Notes: a model not told the origin generated them from the sequence alone. Positions 51,104-63,434 are shown, counted from the stretch's first letter. The stretch is 64,000 nt of DNA from Helopsaltes ochotensis (GCA_013400155.1 VXBM01001220.1:62001-126000); one strand, 5' to 3'. Numbers and translations are program-made.

Positions 51104-52562
51104 CTCCTCTGAGTAAAAATATTGGAGCTATCCATGAGGGTAAGCGTTTTCAGATGCAAGACCTACAGTTATTGCTGCTTTTCAAAAGTTTCTTCCCTGT
51201 GTTTCATGCTGCAGAAATACACGTGGATATAGAAACACAACCATCACTGCTTCTCATCAGATTGCTGCAATTTTGTTATTAGTTTTCTGCTGTACTCTAA
51301 AAAGATGTGTGAAACATATAAATATATAATTGAAATTAAAATTTCTCATAGTTCTTTCCATTCTTTCTCCTGCAGATGTAAGTCCAATTCAAGCAGGCAG
51401 CAGCAGAGCATTAACATTCCTCTGCTCTGCTGATTTAAGACACCCACATAGAGGTAATCTCCAAAGCTTTCAAGCAGCATAATGTACACACTGAGAATGA
51501 AAACTGCCTGACAAAGCAGTTATGAAGAAACCACTTCTTTATATCTCAGAAAGGAAAGTGTGGGGTTTAACAGGCAGGGTAAACAGCCCTCTGCAGTGCC
51601 TGCATCCAGACTGATCCTCTTATGCTCTTATGGCACACTAACAGCCCTGAACTTCCAGAGCAGGAAGCAGGGCAGGAGGCCAAAGGCTGGTTTGTGTCAC
51701 TTAAAATGCAGCCATTGATGAGTCTAGCTGTTTGAGTGTTTGTGTTGAGTGTAATCCAAGCAGCTAAACAGTTTTTGTGCCTTTTCAGGACATCCACAGA
51801 AACTTCACTCTTTTGCAGATGGAGCTGCTGGAGCATTGTTAAGATAGAGTTTTATTCTAAAAATCTATCAACTATTTTTAATTTCACTGTTTTATTTTGA
51901 AGATGAGGCGGTTAATGTTGAGTATCTATCTCATAGCCATATTTCCCTTCAGTGCTCTGCAACTCTTCATGAACATGACTCTTTAATTTATTTTCCTTTT
52001 TATTGAATGAACTACTTTCAGCTAAATTAGGGCAGTTCTACTGAATAAAAATCAAAAAACACAGATGTAGGCAAGTCTCTGAAGCAAAGCTGACTTCAGA
52101 GCAATGTGTGCATACAGAGAATCAGCAAAACCCCATCCTTGTTCAAAGCAAACATATTTGATTGTGGGTGTGCAAAAAGACTATTGATTCCACAGCTCTG
52201 CACCTCTGACTTAATAAAAATAGAAAACCAAAACAGCAGAGTATGTGAATCTGAGTACCCTCTTCCCATAAAGCTTCATAAACAGTTTTTCCTCTGGTTT
52301 CTCTAGTTAACTTTGTTATTGTTCCTCGGTGACACTAGATGGCACTTCAGAGTAGTGGTGGGATCAGGAAGTCCGTAACCTTTTTTCTATTTTGCATGTG
52401 ATATTAGAAATACATGAAGTTAATGCTTGCTTTGAACAAACACATTTTTTCATCTTTCTCCTATTTTTTTACATATGAGTGTGAGGTAGAAAATATTATC
52501 TGTTTTCAAAAATCGCTAACATAAGCAGAAATAGATTATAACTGAGTGGTTAGCAAGCAGCT

Positions 52563-52650
52563 AAAAAAAAAAAAACAAACTAAAAAAATGCCAACCAAAT
52601 CCCACCCCCCAAAAAAAAAACCCTCCAAGCCCCTACCCCCAAAAAAAACC
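52563..52650. repeat. A-rich and C-rich low-complexity stretch
   Basis: Alternating runs of A and C with few other bases. Open frames rich in Lys and Pro (+) or Gly and Phe (-) here come from this composition. Confidence 0.8.
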
Positions 52651-55469
52651 CAAATATGGACCAAAGAGCTGTTTCCAGACCTTGTGCTTAGAGAATTTTG
52701 GAAACAGTTTATGAATGCAACTGAAAAAAATATATGGTCCTGGAAATGAGCGCAACACTCTAATGCCAAGGATTTAAGAGCTGATCTTTTTCTGGAAATG
52801 AAATTAGATTTACTTTCATTTATACATCAGCAATTGAGTATATGATAACTTTCCATAACCTGGTGCACTGTAAGAGAAACCAGACTAAAAGATGGCCACA
52901 CCCTTGCTGGCATTAAGGGATAGGATGCTTTAGGCTGCACCAGGAAACAAGGGCATTATTCTATATGTGTTTGAGTTCAAGAGTTGTGACTGTTTACTGT
53001 CTTCATAATTTACAAAGACATTGAGGATGCATTGCAGGGCACAAAGACTTTCTACTTTAGCTCTCTTATTTCTTTCCACCCAATTGTTTATAGATTGCTT
53101 GTGTTAGGTTTTTTTTATTTTGTTTTCTTTTTTTTCTTTTTTTTCTCTCCTTGTTTCATTTTTAAGGGGAAGAACCATCTGTTCTTTATTTATATGAAAA
53201 GCAGTTCTAAAAGTACTAGGCTTCTCACTGCTTTGAAGTCTGCAGATGCTGTGTGTGGATAGAATCCCATCAGTCAAACACTGTTGGTGGAGCTGCTCAA
53301 TTTATGGAAAACCAACAGTGTGTTTACCTTTCAAATTTGTCATGATCTTGCTTAGACCTCTTGTCATAGGATTAGATTTTTCTGTTTCATTCAGAAAGAC
53401 TGGGAATCAGGAAAGTCCTGCTGTCTTTGCAGTCTTTGGTTGTTAGAAGGGAAGGTATTTTATGAGGAATAATTTATGCTTTAGCAGCAAGCAGCAAGTT
53501 TGTAGGGGATATATCACGGGTATTGCAGAGGAGGACCAGACTCAGATATTTTCTTCCGGACTTAAAGTTTGTTCTAATGTTGAAAGAAAAGCCTCAGTAT
53601 GTGAGATGTCAAAATTATGGGTGGAGAAACGGAAAGGTTGTGCATGTGTTTATATGATGCTTTATGTAATTGTTATTACTTTTTGCATGAATCTCTCTCT
53701 GTAACCATGTACATACAAACTCTGTGGATTTTTTCAGGCTAAGACAGTGCCTTTGTTCTCTCTTGGAATGCCAATGTTTACTTTTCTGCATGAAGTCTTT
53801 GTCTGCAGAATAGCTGATATCCAACCAAGAACCAAAAGGAAAAAGAAACATAATTTGATGCTTTTCTGGAGGGTTTTCCCTCCTGTGACAGAAAGATATC
53901 ATATACTGTTTGTTTTATTTAAAAATAACTGTCTGAAAATGTGAAACTCAGAAGAAAAACAGATAGAAAGCAGAGAAATCATTGGATACTATTTGAAGAA
54001 GATAGCTCAGAAGAGTGCAAACATGCTTTTTCTGTGCAGTGGTTATAGTGAGTCATAATTGTTTCCAATTATTTACTACTGAATAAACGAGAGCTATAAA
54101 AAGACTATATTTGTTTGCTTCCAAAAAAATACCTATGAGAATTAGGCATGAAAAAGTTCCTTGAAGCAAAAGAATTTCACACAACTTATTCTTACTTTAG
54201 CTATCACCATGGCAAAGATGTTTGATTTTCAAGACTTAATTAAAGTTCTGACACACTGATGTTATTCTATCACAACAAAAGAAGAAAGACAAACACTTTG
54301 GAGTTTGCCTGTATTACATTATTCTTTAATATAAATGACATATAAGTTTTACAAATTAGAGAGATTGACCTTGGAGTATTAAGAGTCTGCAGAAGATTCT
54401 TTCAGGTGATGTTTTTATTGAGTATACGTTTAGCTCTGAAGATTGACAGTAGAAATGTGCAGCCTACCTTTGATGTGCTGGCTACCTGCTGGTATGGGTT
54501 GAAGAATCCAAATTTACACAGGGCTCCAAATCTAAATAGGGACATCTACAACTGATGTCCCCACAATTACAATTATTTCACTTCATATACTTCTATACTT
54601 ATGGTTTTGCTTCTGTACTCTAAATTCCACAAATTTGTCAGGTGGAGGAGCCTGCATATCTCTACTTCACAATTAATTCCCTTTTTTAAAAAACCAAAAC
54701 CAGTAAAGGACGCTGACAAAAGTACAATGCAGAACAAGTGAAACGTGCTATTTTTTTTTTTTTGTTTAGATAAATACATAGATTGATAACAATTACTAAA
54801 CCCTTATACCATACTCTGTAAGGCAGTAAAGTCATAAAAACTGCTCTTGTGACTAAGGTGAGAAGGATTTGCACTAGAGAAATTTAGTCATCGAGCTCCA
54901 GACATGGGTTACAAGTTTTGTACTGCAGACTACTCAATATTTTGCTCTTTAGGATGATGTTAGACTAATTCTGAATAGCATTGCTCTAGAAGAATGGCGA
55001 ACTTTAAAGAACTATGTGTACAATATGAATTTATTTTATTTTTCCAAAAATAATGACATTAGCAACAACTTTATTTGCCTCTGCTAAATAGATACATTCA
55101 GAATTATCTTAGAGTTATAGTGGATATTTTTAAACCTCCAGGGCTTGAAATAAATTTAAAGGAGGTAACTCTTACCTTCTCAAGTCTCCAGATGATTCGA
55201 GAGTCTTTTATCCCTCTGCTATTTTTCTCTGTGTGTGGCTATAAAAATAACCTCAATCAGTATCTTTTTTTTTTTAATATATCATAACTTCACAAATATT
55301 TACTCCGAATTTCATATACAGTGGAATCTGAAAACCTGTAGCATTCAGCAAACTGAAAAATGCCACAGAAAGCATGCTGAAAAAAAAAAGGCTGAAATAA
55401 GTCAGTTTAAAGCACAATTGGCAATTTCTATTGATGGTATGCTTGCTCTTGTACATCTGTAATGTCTCA

Positions 55470-55475
55470 TTTATT
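55470..55475 (-). promoter_or_regulatory. DCN: Candidate DCN polyadenylation signal
   Basis: TTTATT on plus is AATAAA on minus, about 130 nt below the DCN stop codon. Other hexamers occur further left near 55030 and 55068. Decorin transcripts often use more than one site, so this is only a candidate. Confidence 0.35.
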
Positions 55476-55607
55476 CTACATCAATGGATCATCTCCACTT
55501 TAAAGTGAAGTTTCTGGCATTTGGCGTTAATTGTTAGCATTTTTTTGAACAGGCCTACAACGACAGATACTGTAGCTGGAACACAACTGAACCCCATCTT
55601 TAGACAT

Positions 55608-55802
55608 CTATTTGTAATTTCCAATCTGTACTGCAGAGCGTTCATGGATACACCGGAAAGCGGAGGGCTGGATTTCCCAGTACTGCACAGGGTTGCTGAA
55701 GAGGCTCACGCCGGAATAGCTGGCCTTTTTGGTGTTGTAGCCAAGAGGGCAAAAGTCGTTGATACCAATGGAAGCAATTTTGTTGTTGTGAAGATAGACC
55801 AC
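55608..55802 (-). CDS. DCN: DCN last exon (ear repeat, stop)
   Basis: The acceptor TTTTCAG| precedes GTGGTCTATC at 55802 in phase 0. It encodes VVYLHNNKIASIG, then the ear with two Cys 33 residues apart, and ends Gly-Asn-Tyr-Lys with TAG at 55610-55608. It corresponds to human exon 8. It is GC-richer than its flanks. Confidence 0.96.
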   Translation of the reverse strand: MVYLHNNKIASIGINDFCPLGYNTKKASYSGVSLFSNPVQYWEIQPSAFRCIHERSAVQIGNYK

Positions 55803-58800
55803 CTGAAAAGCACACAAGCACGGAAGTGAGAAATTGAGCTGTCGTGGAAAATAAGATAAATTACTTCATATTAAATGCTTCACATGTGTTTTGGCAGCAT
55901 TATACAAATGTGTCTTCTTTCCAAACAAATCCTTGACTCTGTTTAGTTTTTGAAATACCTAGCATACATCCAATTGACATAATTTCTACAGAAAGTGCAC
56001 ACAGTGTGCAAGGCAATCTAATAATGTTACTGTCAGCTGGTGGTACTGTAACCAAAAGAGGAGCCAAAGACGTGAAATTATTAATACAGCACGGTGGTTC
56101 AGGAGCATGCACTGAATACAGAGTATTCAGTGAATACACTCTTTTTGATGCTAATTTTTTTCTCTCCAGATGTAATATTCTCATGAGTGTAACTATGCAC
56201 GATTCAGAGCCAAAGTAACCACTAATGATGATTTAAAGTAGCTGATGAATATTATTTTGCTCCAGATTCACCATTTTTGGAGAATTTTTCCAAGCTACAT
56301 GCAAGGGGTACAATTACATTTGGGAGTCTTAATTCTTTGGGAGTTTTCTTTCCTGTAAAATCTTAGTCCGGGTGAAGATAGATTTAAATTGCTCCCAGGA
56401 GGCAACATTTCTAGATATCTGGCCAAAAGGACCTCAAAAACACTGGTGATGTGAAATGTCTATTTGGTCTATTTGCCCTCCTGATGGCTTTGTGTTGTGA
56501 GATAACAAGGGAAAGGTTGCAAAAATCACTTAGTAGAAAAAAAAATCAACAGAAGAAATGTTCTTAGAAATTATTTTTTGAGTAAAGAGGAAACCAAAGT
56601 ACAAAAATAATCCTGTATTTGTTGTGGCCCCTGAGACACACAGAGATAACAAATGTACACATCCAGATCTATACATCTCCATAACCAATATCCATAAAAA
56701 AATCAGAATAAGACTCTTCCTGTTGTATTCAACATTTCCTTGATACTTCAAGCATTTATGAAACTTGCATCAAGTCAAAAATGGTGTGCACATTTCTGTT
56801 CAAGACTGAATAAACACACAAATGCCATTAGGAATCTTTCAACAATTGCTCTCTGAGACAGTATGATAAACTTTACCTGTATATACTTGTGATCGCCTAG
56901 TCCACTAGGTACTCTGACAAGTTCATTGTTGTTCAAGTGGAGCTCCCTCAGATGAGGTACATTGTTAAGAGAGCCATTCTCAACTGAAGAAATACTGTTG
57001 AAACTGAGACCCAGTCTGAAAAAGTTAATAAAATAAAATAAATAAATGAGGAAACAATAAAAAAAAAAAAAAAATTCCCTCATAACTATTTATCTTGGTT
57101 TGATTTCTTCTCTACACTGCTGTTGCAGGACAGACCAGGCTAATTTTCAGAATTATGTGTGAGCTAGATAGAGCTAGGTTAAATAAAAAAAGATGAGTTT
57201 GACATGTGAAGGGAACAATGATAATTATCATTATAACATTCAACTTGTGCTTATGATACTGCATACTTTGATGACCTACATGACTAATCCTGGAGTAGAT
57301 ACGTACTGTGCACTTCCTTAGGTACCAGTTTTATTTTAAATGCTGAAACACAGAATAAGTGATATTTGTAACTTTAGGAGCACGGTCTGAAACTTTTGTC
57401 AAACTATATAACCCATGTACCCAGAGCTGTTAAGCTTAAAACTCCACCACATCCTTCTGAGATACTTAACTAGTTAGAGCCATGTTACATGCTGGAAATA
57501 GGAGCTCAGTCATACTTTATGATCCCTTTAGTAGGATACAGAAGTGGGACTTACACATTTCTCCTAAGTTCCAATACAGAGTTTCCATCACAAAATCATC
57601 CTTTCTGCTTTACATCTCCACATACGAGGTTTAGAGCATGATTTAAGTTCAATTTGGACAATCTGTTTCTGCTTGTGTATTTCTGTGTTGATAGTATTTT
57701 GGTTTGCAACTAATAAACTATAAAAAATTTTAAAGAGCCTTCCATAATTTAAAATACTCTTGTGGTAAAGAAATCAGTGACAATGTTTCAGGAGTTGTCA
57801 TCTTCAGGAGTATTGTAATTTTAGAAAATTATTTCTATAAAGGCTAAACTTACCTCATCTATTTTGCTCTGTTTCCCTTTAAACATTTTTTTTAATATTG
57901 AGGGAGGAAATGCTCTGAGATTTATAAATAGCTTAATCAATAAGAGAGTTTAATATAGCTAATAGAAAACCTCATGTTAAAATAAATTGTTATGAAGGAG
58001 TACTTTTAAGGAAAGCCTTCACAGTTATCTAATAACCTGCAATTCTTTGTGGCTTGTAGCAATTTCAGAAGTCAGAGTCTGAAACGAAATAAAATCACAG
58101 AACTGAAAATTCTTGTTTGATCTTTATGGCTGAGAGGTTTCCTAGTATTAATTAGTATTACATAAAATGCAAATAGTCTTATCGTACTAATTTAAAAATG
58201 GCAATGTTTTCAAACTACTAAATGACAAAGGAGAATTTAATGAGAACTCCCACTTACATCAACATGAATTTACTTCACTCAGAAATCAATTCACAGTATC
58301 CCATCTCCTAGTTAGAATTTGATAATGAAGAATTTTCATTAAAAATTATTAGAATGAACCTTCTTCTGAATAGAGTATACCAAGATTGAGGAAAATTTGG
58401 GGAATTGGATCCTACAGAGTAATTCAGTCTAGAGTTATACAGAATGCTTAAAAAGGCATTCAGTCATGGGTACTCATAGTGAATATCTTTGAAAGGTTTG
58501 GAAAAAAAAACCCTCCTCATTTTGTCAGAGGGCTATAAATTCTTGTTTGACACATATCTAAATATGTGTGCACTACATGTTCAGGTCTACAAGCAGATGC
58601 ATCAAACCTAGAGACCAGTATGAAAAAAAACAGTTCTGACTCTCATATTAATCTGTTGAAGAAAAATAGTCCCTTTGCACAGTCTTTTAAGGAAAAAATG
58701 AAATTATAGGAGTCAGTAGTGAAGTGGGCCTAAGTCCCAGGAGGAGTGAAATTATATGTAGTTACATCTCCTCTAAATGTCTTACTCTCAGTCACTTGGA

Positions 58801-61800
58801 GCTATGTTTACAGATGAAGTAAGTCAATATTATTGTGTAAAACAGAGAGTGATTAAAAGTGTTTGGAAGGGATAAGGTCTTCATCTCCCTTTTTTCCTTT
58901 TCATAGGAAAAACAAGAGGAAGAATTTGAAAAATCACTATTACTTCATACACTGATATATTGCTTCCTTTTTTATTAGTGGATAAGTAACATTTTCCCAG
59001 CATTTCAGTAGATCTTGTCCCAGTGTTCTAAATCAGTGAAGAGCATCATTAAAAACATATCTCAGCACTGAAGAAATTCCCAGATACTTTTTCACCTTTT
59101 CTCTCCAACCTTCCTTCTGAATCATTTCCGCTATGTTTCTGAAAGGAACTTCATGATGCTCAACACCATTATTATCATTATGGGCTTAGAATCATAGAAT
59201 CATTAAGGTTGGAAAAGACCTCTAAGACCACCCAGTCCAAATGTTGATGCAGCCCCACCTTGTTCAATGTTCCAGGGTGCCAAATCCACATGCTTTTTGA
59301 ACACTTCCAGGGATGGTGATTTCACCACTTCCCTGGGAAGCCTGCTGAAGTACCTGACTACCCTTTCAGTGAAGAAATTTTTCCTAATATCTAATCTAAA
59401 ACTCCCTTTGTTCGGTTCAAATTCCACTGTATGGAGCTAGACCATTTCCGTAAGCTTTACTAGAATATAGACATTAGTAACATCGGATGTGTCATGTGAA
59501 TGTCCTCTTGGAGATCATTCCTGCAAGGACTTTGTTGGGTTTATTTTCATAAGAATACTGGGTTTTCACTGAAGCACTCTATGAAGGCTTTTGAAAGACT
59601 TAAGAGAAATTTTAAGGAAAACGAACAAACAAAAAGGACAAATATTGTACATCATCTAGAATGCAAGAAAACTCAAAAGAGAATGAGCAATAAGCCTACA
59701 CCGAGCTCTTGCATGAAGCATTTTACAGTTTAAAATTCCTTAACACAGTCAGAAAAATTACCTGTTTCTCAAAGTTTATCTGTGCTTTAGGAGAGCTATT
59801 AGACTGTCAGGCTTGCGTTGGCATGAATAAGGGTGTCTGATATTGTCCTAATATCTCTGAAAACTTGGACATGCAAATACAAGCTGAGGTTTTTTATGCT
59901 GGGCTGGAGCTCTTCCAGAGCTCCCTCTTTTCCTCATCTGTCTGTCTTTTTTTTGTCAATGTGCTCCTTGTTCACCAATCTGTGTTCTTTCTTACCTCTC
60001 ACCTTTGCAAAAGAGCTTCTCTGACTATGCTTAGGTTATTTGCTTAAGCCCAGGGTCGAGAATGGTTTAAAACTTGAAGCCTGCTCTGAGCAGCTCCACC
60101 TTTCCACATCATGCTCAACAGTATATCTTTTTGCTCCATACAGTACAGCCACAATAGAAGCAGCCCAAGTTTAGATATTTTTAGGAGTCCACTGGCACTT
60201 TAAAAGTGCCAAAAGTTTAAAACTTTATGTCTTGACCCAGACTTCCAACAATGTTGTCCATGTGATGCTGCCTGTGGTGTTTTCCAAGTGTGAATGAGAA
60301 AAACAGAAAAACTATGTCATCTGCAGGACAGCTCACATGCCCCACAACCCCTGCCTCCAGTAATGTAAATTACTCTTTACCTGAGTAGTTATCATCTTGT
60401 TTTGATTTTGGAAGTTTTCTTGGTAATTTCTCTGAAGAATATTATATTCTATACTAAGCCTCTGTAACAAAAAAAACCTGCTTTGTAGTCTTCTAATCTA
60501 TAAGTATAGTATTTTCGTTTTTCCATTAAAATCTAGGACAGATTTATTTTTTTTACTCTGCAATAAAATATTAACATAAAACGTAAGATGAAATGTCTTA
60601 ATTTATAAGCTGTTCTAAGCTTTATATCTTGGAATTTCCAGATTCAAAATAAGTGTTAGTATATACTGATGTCACTATATACTTGATTACATTGAACTAC
60701 TGTCCAAGCTACTGTAAATATAAACTTAACTCCTGTTACTCAGTAATCTTTCTCTGATTTCTATTTTCTACCCTCATTATGACAAGCAGAATGTTTAAGA
60801 TGAAAATCCATTAATTAGATTCAGTAGTCTGAGTAAAAGTCTGATTATCAGGCTTTTTAAAAACTATTTTTATAGTAAATTTTCTAAGTACTAAATTATA
60901 AAAATTACTTGTAGTAAAGGCCCATTTTACTCTGCTACATGTCTTTTGATGTGAATGAATTCACAAATCATTCTGTATGAGGGTTTTTTGGGACTTATCC
61001 TTTCTTTACAGTTAGAGAAACTTATTCAATAACATAGTCGCAGATTAGCAGAATAATGTCACTCTGACAGTAATAATTTTCCAATTAAATTTTGTGATCT
61101 TTTTTGTTTCTGAATTATGTTCCTGGCCTCATTACAGACTTGCCTTTCTTGAGAAACAAAGGAACCGCTGTTGAAAGAAGTTTTGGTTCCCATGTACTTT
61201 TTTTCCCTCAGTTTCCAGACAAACTGCATGAGCATTGCTGTGTTCCAAGAAAACTGCATGAACCAAAGATGGACATACAATGAAAGAAACATGATATAAT
61301 TTAAAAAGTCTAATTGTTCTTTTTTTGTTTGTGTTTTATTGTTTTTTGATTTGGTTTGGGTTGGGTTTTTTGTTTGGTTGGTTGTGTTTTTTAAATCAAA
61401 TAAACCGTTGTCCTGAGCATATAGCACTCATAATTGAAAACAGATGAAAAGTTTTGTCAGGAAAATAAAAGGAGTGTTTGTTCTCTTCAATAAGTACACA
61501 GATCCTTAGAAGCCTTTGCTGTTAAGTTATGATTATTTCAATGATTTTAATACTCACGAAGCTCAGACTGATGTTTTATAATTGTCTGTGTGATGATTGC
61601 AATTTCAACCAATGTTTTATGTGAAAAGTAGAATCTAATACTTACTTCGCCAAGTTGATGAGTCCAGAGAGACTTTCAGCATCAATTTTGCTGATTTTGT
61701 TACCATCAAGGTGAAGTTCAGTAAGGGATGGAGGAAGGCCTAGAAGAGAGAACAGCATCAAGTTTATTTTGATTAAAATTGATTCCTGAATTTAAAAAAA

Positions 61801-63434
61801 ATACTTGTACTATACCAAGGCTCTTTTACAGTTTACAAAAATTTTTTTCTAAACACGCCTATTAACAATTCACTAAATGAAACTAAGAATATTCACAATC
61901 AGGAAAACAGGAAACAGCTAGCAACAATTTATTTAGCATGAAATATGACCAAGCTCCTAGAGTCATTATATAACAGTTAACTCTTTAAAAATATCTAAAT
62001 TAAATTTTTCTCATTTATTACTTCTAGCCTTCATGATTATGTACATGGGACATATAAAGAACTCTCATTTTAACCAAAATATCCACATACATAAGTGTGC
62101 AAACATGTAGCACCTAGATATTTAACAAGAAACAGCAGTAGAAAATGCAACTGTAAGTATGAGGCAAAATAATTGTAATGTTTGTTTAGTTAGGGTCCAC
62201 ACTAGTTTATAAATTCTGTTTATCAGGAAAAAAAAAAAGAGGAAATATATTTTACCTATCTGAGGTCCCTCAAAAGAACATCCAAAACAGGAAGTATGGG
62301 AAGAAAAAAAAATAACCAGTATTATCTTTCAAAAAGTTTTCAGCCATTTTAAAACAATCTGTTGGCTGAAGTATGAATAAATTGAATATAATTTCCTCTG
62401 TTATTTGAACCATTCTTGTTTGTTTGTTTTTAATAAATTACAATAAAATTGTTCTTATTTTGAAGGAATTTGCAATTAAGTACTTTGAAAAATAGCAAAG
62501 GTTCGTGTTTTGTTATAGGGAGAGTACTTTTGGCTTCAAACCCACAGACTTGTAGAGGGCTGATTTTATGCTTGTACAACTTCAGTTAATTCTACATGAG
62601 TTTACAACTGGGTAATGTTAATCAGGCTCAATAACAAGGCTTGGAGGCTGGAAATGTTCTTCCATTTTGTATTTCAGCTATGAGACAAGAAAAGCAAAAT
62701 AGCATCAAATGACATTTTACAGTGCACCTCTCATGGAGCTTCTTGTAACCAAAAGCCAAAATTTTCCAAATTAATAAAAGTCGTCCGGTCTAAAAACAGA
62801 TACTTTAAGGACACACTCAAATAGCTTCCATAATAATTTTTTCCCAACTGAGTAAAAGTTACCACATTATACCTGTGCAAATCTCTGAAATGCTAATTGA
62901 ATTTCTTACCCTTTGGGATGCTTGTAATGTTGGTGTCTGCGATACGGATGTAGGAGAGCCTCTTCATCCCCTGAAAAGCTCCGTTTTCAATGCCTGAACT
63001 CTTGATTGGATTGGTGCCTAGTTCTGCCAACAAAACATGGTTGTGAGCTGTGCTGCAGTATAGGTATAGCTGTGACCTAAATTCTTCAGGTCAGAGCTAA
63101 TTTGGAGGTACAATTTATTGGGGCATTTGTTGGCTTTCCACATATAATCACTGATCAAACTAAAAACAAAATCTTGAAAAAACACCCAGTTGTGTTTGTT
63201 ATAATTTCTCACGCTCATACCTAAGACAATCACTTGATTCAGTCCATTAAAGACAGCTTTCCTCAACTTGGAGATCTCATTCTCGTGAGCCCGTATCTCC
63301 TGGAGAGACTTCGGCATGTTTTCTGGGAGTTCCTTCAGGTTGTTCTTGGACAGGTAAAGTCTTTCCAGTTTCTTCAGAGGAGCGAAAGCTAACGGGCTTA
63401 TTTTGCTGATTTTGTTGTTGACAAGGATCAGTGC
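55608..63434 (-). CDS. DCN: Decorin, C-terminal five coding exons (5' part outside the window)
   Basis: Class I SLRP. Decorin is a secreted chondroitin/dermatan-sulfate proteoglycan that binds collagen fibrils and growth factors such as TGF-beta. Five exons (214, 114, 94, 139 and 195 coding nt) join in frame into 251 residues, roughly the last 70% of a protein of about 360. They encode consecutive leucine-rich repeats and the ear, with Cys in NDFCP and FRCIH. The known collagen-contact stretch SYIRIADTNIT is intact. Sequons remain at ADTNIT and VENGSL, but the third mammalian site reads NNKIA here and is absent. The signal peptide, propeptide, Ser-Gly attachment site, N-terminal Cys cluster and first repeat must lie beyond 64000, since 63435-64000 holds none of them. 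The gene is transcribed towards LUM, with the 3' end about 17 kb from the LUM promoter. Confidence 0.97.
55803..56876 (-). other. DCN: DCN intron before the last exon
   Basis: A 1.07-kb GT-AG intron in phase 0. It holds a 10-bp-arm inverted repeat at 56110-56132. The 94-codon frame at 55900-56184 (-) is not recognisable. Confidence 0.85.
56110..56132. repeat. Inverted repeat, 10-bp arms, 3-nt loop
   Basis: CACTGAATAC, then AGA, then GTATTCAGTG. The arms are perfectly complementary. It lies in a DCN intron. Confidence 0.85.
56877..57015 (-). CDS. DCN: DCN exon (LRR, 139 nt)
   Basis: The acceptor ACTTTTTCAG| precedes ACTGGGTCTC at 57015, and the donor is ATACAG|GTAAAG with GT at 56876-56875. 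It completes the split Lys codon and encodes LGLSFNSISSVENGSL, PHLRELHLNNNEL and HKYIQ. It ends in phase 0 and includes an N-X-S sequon at Asn-Gly-Ser. Confidence 0.95.
59188..59435 (-). mobile_element. CR1 LINE 3' fragment with polymerase remnant
   Basis: It begins on plus with AGAATCATAGAATCATTAAG, the reverse complement of the CR1 3' repeat, then 'ttggaaaagacctctaagacc'. On the minus strand it encodes FRLDIRKNFFTERVV and SRLPREVVKSPSLEVFKKH, the CR1 polymerase C-terminus, with few changes. It is in the same orientation as DCN. This looks like the least diverged CR1 copy in the window. Confidence 0.93.
60193..60211. repeat. Short inverted repeat, 9-bp arms
   Basis: TGGCACTTT, A, AAAGTGCCA: perfect arms around one central base, in a DCN intron. 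Confidence 0.85.
61315..61393. repeat. T/G-rich low-complexity tract
   Basis: Irregular TTTG and GGTTTG runs for about 80 bases. The Lys/Thr/Asn-rich minus-strand frame across it is a composition artefact. Confidence 0.75.
61646..61739 (-). CDS. DCN: DCN exon (LRR, 94 nt)
   Basis: The acceptor TCTCTTCTAG| precedes GCCTTCCTCC at 61739, and the donor is GCGAA|GTAAGT with GT at 61645-61644. It starts in phase 1, completing Gly, and ends in phase 2. It encodes LPPSLTELHLDGNKISKID, then a Leu/Ser stretch ending NLA and a split Lys. Confidence 0.95.
61740..62909 (-). other. DCN: DCN intron, 1.2 kb
   Basis: GT-AG intron in phase 1, AT-rich, with nothing else recognised. Confidence 0.85.
62910..63023 (-). 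CDS. DCN: DCN exon (LRR, 114 nt, collagen-contact repeat)
   Basis: The acceptor TTGTTGGCAG| precedes AACTAGGCACC at 63023, and the donor is CCAAAGG|GTAAG with GT at 62909-62908. It encodes ELGTNPIKSSGIENGAF and then SYIRIADTNITSIPKG. It starts and ends in phase 1. It carries the first retained sequon (Asn-Ile-Thr). Confidence 0.95.
63221..63434 (-). CDS. DCN: DCN exon (LRRs, 214 nt), first coding exon inside the window
   Basis: The acceptor TTACTCTACAG| precedes GCACTGATCC at 63434 in phase 0, and the donor is GTCTTAG|GTATGA with GT at 63220-63219. It encodes ALILVNNKISKISPLAF, LERLYLSKNNLKELPENMP, LQEIRAHENEISKLRK and FNGLNQVIVL. By order it corresponds to human exon 4. The 197-bp intron that follows (63024-63220) is the shortest here. 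Confidence 0.95.

Larger units (their letters stand above)
38000..55400. other. LUM-DCN intergenic region
   Basis: About 17 kb between the LUM promoter and the 3' end of DCN. It contains two long CR1 fragments (47.7-48.5 kb and 49.9-50.8 kb), a probable older CR1 piece at 42.7 kb, T-rich and TA-rich simple repeats, a GC-richer block at 47.2-47.7 kb and small duplications. No gene is recognised. Two abutting open frames at 45680-46229 are mentioned in the findings. Confidence 0.65.
57016..61645 (-). other. DCN: DCN intron, 4.6 kb, with CR1
   Basis: GT-AG intron in phase 2. It contains a CR1 fragment at 59188-59435, a short inverted repeat at 60193-60211 and a T/G-rich tract near 61.3 kb. No extra exon is recognised. 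Confidence 0.85.

Noticed and set aside
55521..55829. Plus-strand 102-codon open frame over the DCN last exon
   Set aside because: It is the antisense shadow of the conserved decorin exon.
56775..56876. Extension of the DCN 139-nt exon past IQ
   Set aside because: The GTAAAG donor at 56876 ends the exon, and the next exon continues the decorin sequence in phase 0.
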